Of a DNA stretch of 6,050 nt, positions 5,483-6,050 are shown piece after piece. A model generated the notes under the pieces. The model was not told the origin of the DNA and searched no databases. It saw nothing but the letters and a program-made list of their open reading frames with translations. Origin of the DNA: Actinomycetes bacterium (GTDB taxonomy: Bacteria > Actinomycetota > Acidimicrobiia > Acidimicrobiales > Acidimicrobiaceae); the NCBI GenBank assembly GCA_021844725.1, contig JAKBSX010000203.1:1-6050 (forward strand), given 5' to 3'. A program made the translations under genes and the position numbers. Position 1 is the first letter of the stretch; each line of letters opens with the position of its first letter.

Positions 5483-6050
5483 TCATGGGTGCAAGTCGGC
5501 CAATACCACGGTCCTTGGTACCGGTACCTGATGGACTATGCCCTTAAGCCAGCTCGGAGCAACAATTGTGTCTCCCCTGTTGGCGATAGGATCCCAACAT
5601 CCTGACTGAGCAAATTTGACTCCAGCTTCTTCGTCATAGAGATTCGCCTGAGCCTGAGAGGTTGTGTGCAGCCCCTTATTCAGAAGCGCCGTCCCGGACG
5701 GGACCGAGCAGTTCAGGTAGTTAAGCCCTCCTCCGGGAGTCATCACAATTCGAGCCCATGTATCTGGAGCAGCCGCATCAGGCCAGTTTGTCACCGCCAA
5801 AAGATCTGGCGCTCCAACTGGATTGCCAGCATAACCATATAGGGCGGTAGAGGTGTAAGAACGAACTGTCACGTGCAACCCAGCTGCCGCAAGCTCAGTT
5901 TGGATCAAGTTGGCCATTTGAGCATCTGATGGAGATGGCGCGTCGTATCCAAGCACCAAATTTCTTGAACTTCCATGTGACCCTAAGGCTTTAGCCAATG
6001 CACCGGGATCATAGGGGGGGATTGTCACATCTAGTGCTGTAGTTGGCTCG
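5483..6050 (-). CDS. Extracellular solute-binding protein, family 5 (Dpp/Opp/Nik type), C-terminal part only
   Basis: About 178 residues of the C-terminal end of a family 5 binding protein, the part that captures solute outside the membrane and delivers it to the permease pair. The fragment opens with PPYDPGALAKALG, the usual YDPxxAKxLL-like step, then NLVLGY, a helix QMANLIQTELAAAGLHVTVRSY, the strand and loop with LAVTNWPDAAAPDTWARI, and ends near SWLKGIVHQVPVPRTVVLADLHP; this order of elements is typical of the family. The signal peptide, any lipobox and most of the binding pocket would lie outside the window, so peptide, nickel or other cargo cannot be told apart. Reliable sequence runs only from 5483 to about 6018. 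Upstream of that the frame continues in ATPase sequence (EPTTALDVTI), an exact copy of 4866-4897, so the GTG at 6028 should not be taken as a real start. Its stop is 13 bases ahead of the ATPase start. Confidence 0.83.
   Translation of the reverse strand, partial: EPTTALDVTIPPYDPGALAKALGSHGSSRNLVLGYDAPSPSDAQMANLIQTELAAAGLHVTVRSYTSTALYGYAGNPVGAPDLLAVTNWPDAAAPDTWARIVMTPGGGLNYLNCSVPSGTALLNKGLHTTSQAQANLYDEEAGVKFAQSGCWDPIANRGDTIVAPSWLKGIVHQVPVPRTVVLADLHP
6019..6050 (-). repeat. 32-base exact copy of ATPase sequence at the window edge
   Basis: Identical to 4866-4897 in the same orientation, directly following a run of seven G (6014-6020; its last two G belong to the match). It places ATPase codons in frame ahead of the binding protein. 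The match runs to the last base, so its true length is unknown. A junction artefact is the simplest reading. Confidence 0.92.

Noticed and set aside
6026..6028. GTG at 6028 as the start of a 181-residue small protein
   Set aside because: It lies in the duplicated ATPase segment, has no ribosome-binding site, and the frame remains open to the window edge; the downstream protein is plainly the C-terminal part of a longer binding protein.
1..6050. Guanidine-I riboswitch or other leader RNA
   Set aside because: There is no leader region in the window; the operon start lies beyond the right edge and the internal gaps are too short.

Overview
The window holds six genes, all on the minus strand and packed head to tail, so it reads as part of one operon transcribed from the right edge to the left. 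In order of transcription they are: the C-terminal part of an extracellular family 5 (Dpp/Opp/Nik type) solute-binding protein; a double ATP-binding protein (DppD and DppF types fused in one chain); a DppC-type permease; a DppB-type permease; a ureohydrolase annotated by default as agmatinase but more like the nickel-dependent guanidine hydrolase (GdmH) group; and the N-terminal third of a metallo-beta-lactamase-fold hydrolase of the N-acyl homoserine lactonase type, cut by the left edge. Both outer genes are incomplete.

Layout: 1-357 MBL hydrolase (5' part); 362-1495 GdmH-like ureohydrolase; 1496-1554 the only real gap (59 AT-rich bases); 1555-2619 DppB-type permease; 2633-3496 DppC-type permease; 3493-5469 fused ATPase; 5483-6050 binding protein, of which the last 32 bases are suspect. 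Other junctions are 4-13 bases or overlap, and four have a clear Shine-Dalgarno sequence lying in or over the end of the preceding gene, which points to translational coupling. Two starts are GTG (MBL, ATPase) and one is TTG (DppC).

How they would work together (inference): the binding protein captures a solute outside the membrane, the permease pair carries it in powered by the fused ATPase, and the two cytoplasmic hydrolases act on it or on a product. A ureohydrolase removes urea from a guanidino group, so the cargo may carry a guanidino group. Alternatively the transporter, whose family also includes Nik nickel importers, may supply the metal for the ureohydrolase.

Organism: a bacterium with purine-rich Shine-Dalgarno sequences and moderate GC (mid-to-high 40s per cent by eye, not counted). 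Nothing in the window fixes the phylum; the style of the binding protein C-terminus and the fused ATPase would fit Actinomycetota or Chloroflexota, but this is a guess.

Most unusual point: the last 32 bases (6019-6050) are an exact copy of 4866-4897 inside the ATPase gene and join the binding protein in frame to ATPase sequence. This is most likely an assembly or chimera artefact at a contig end. No tRNA, rRNA, CRISPR, insertion sequence, riboswitch or convincing terminator was seen.
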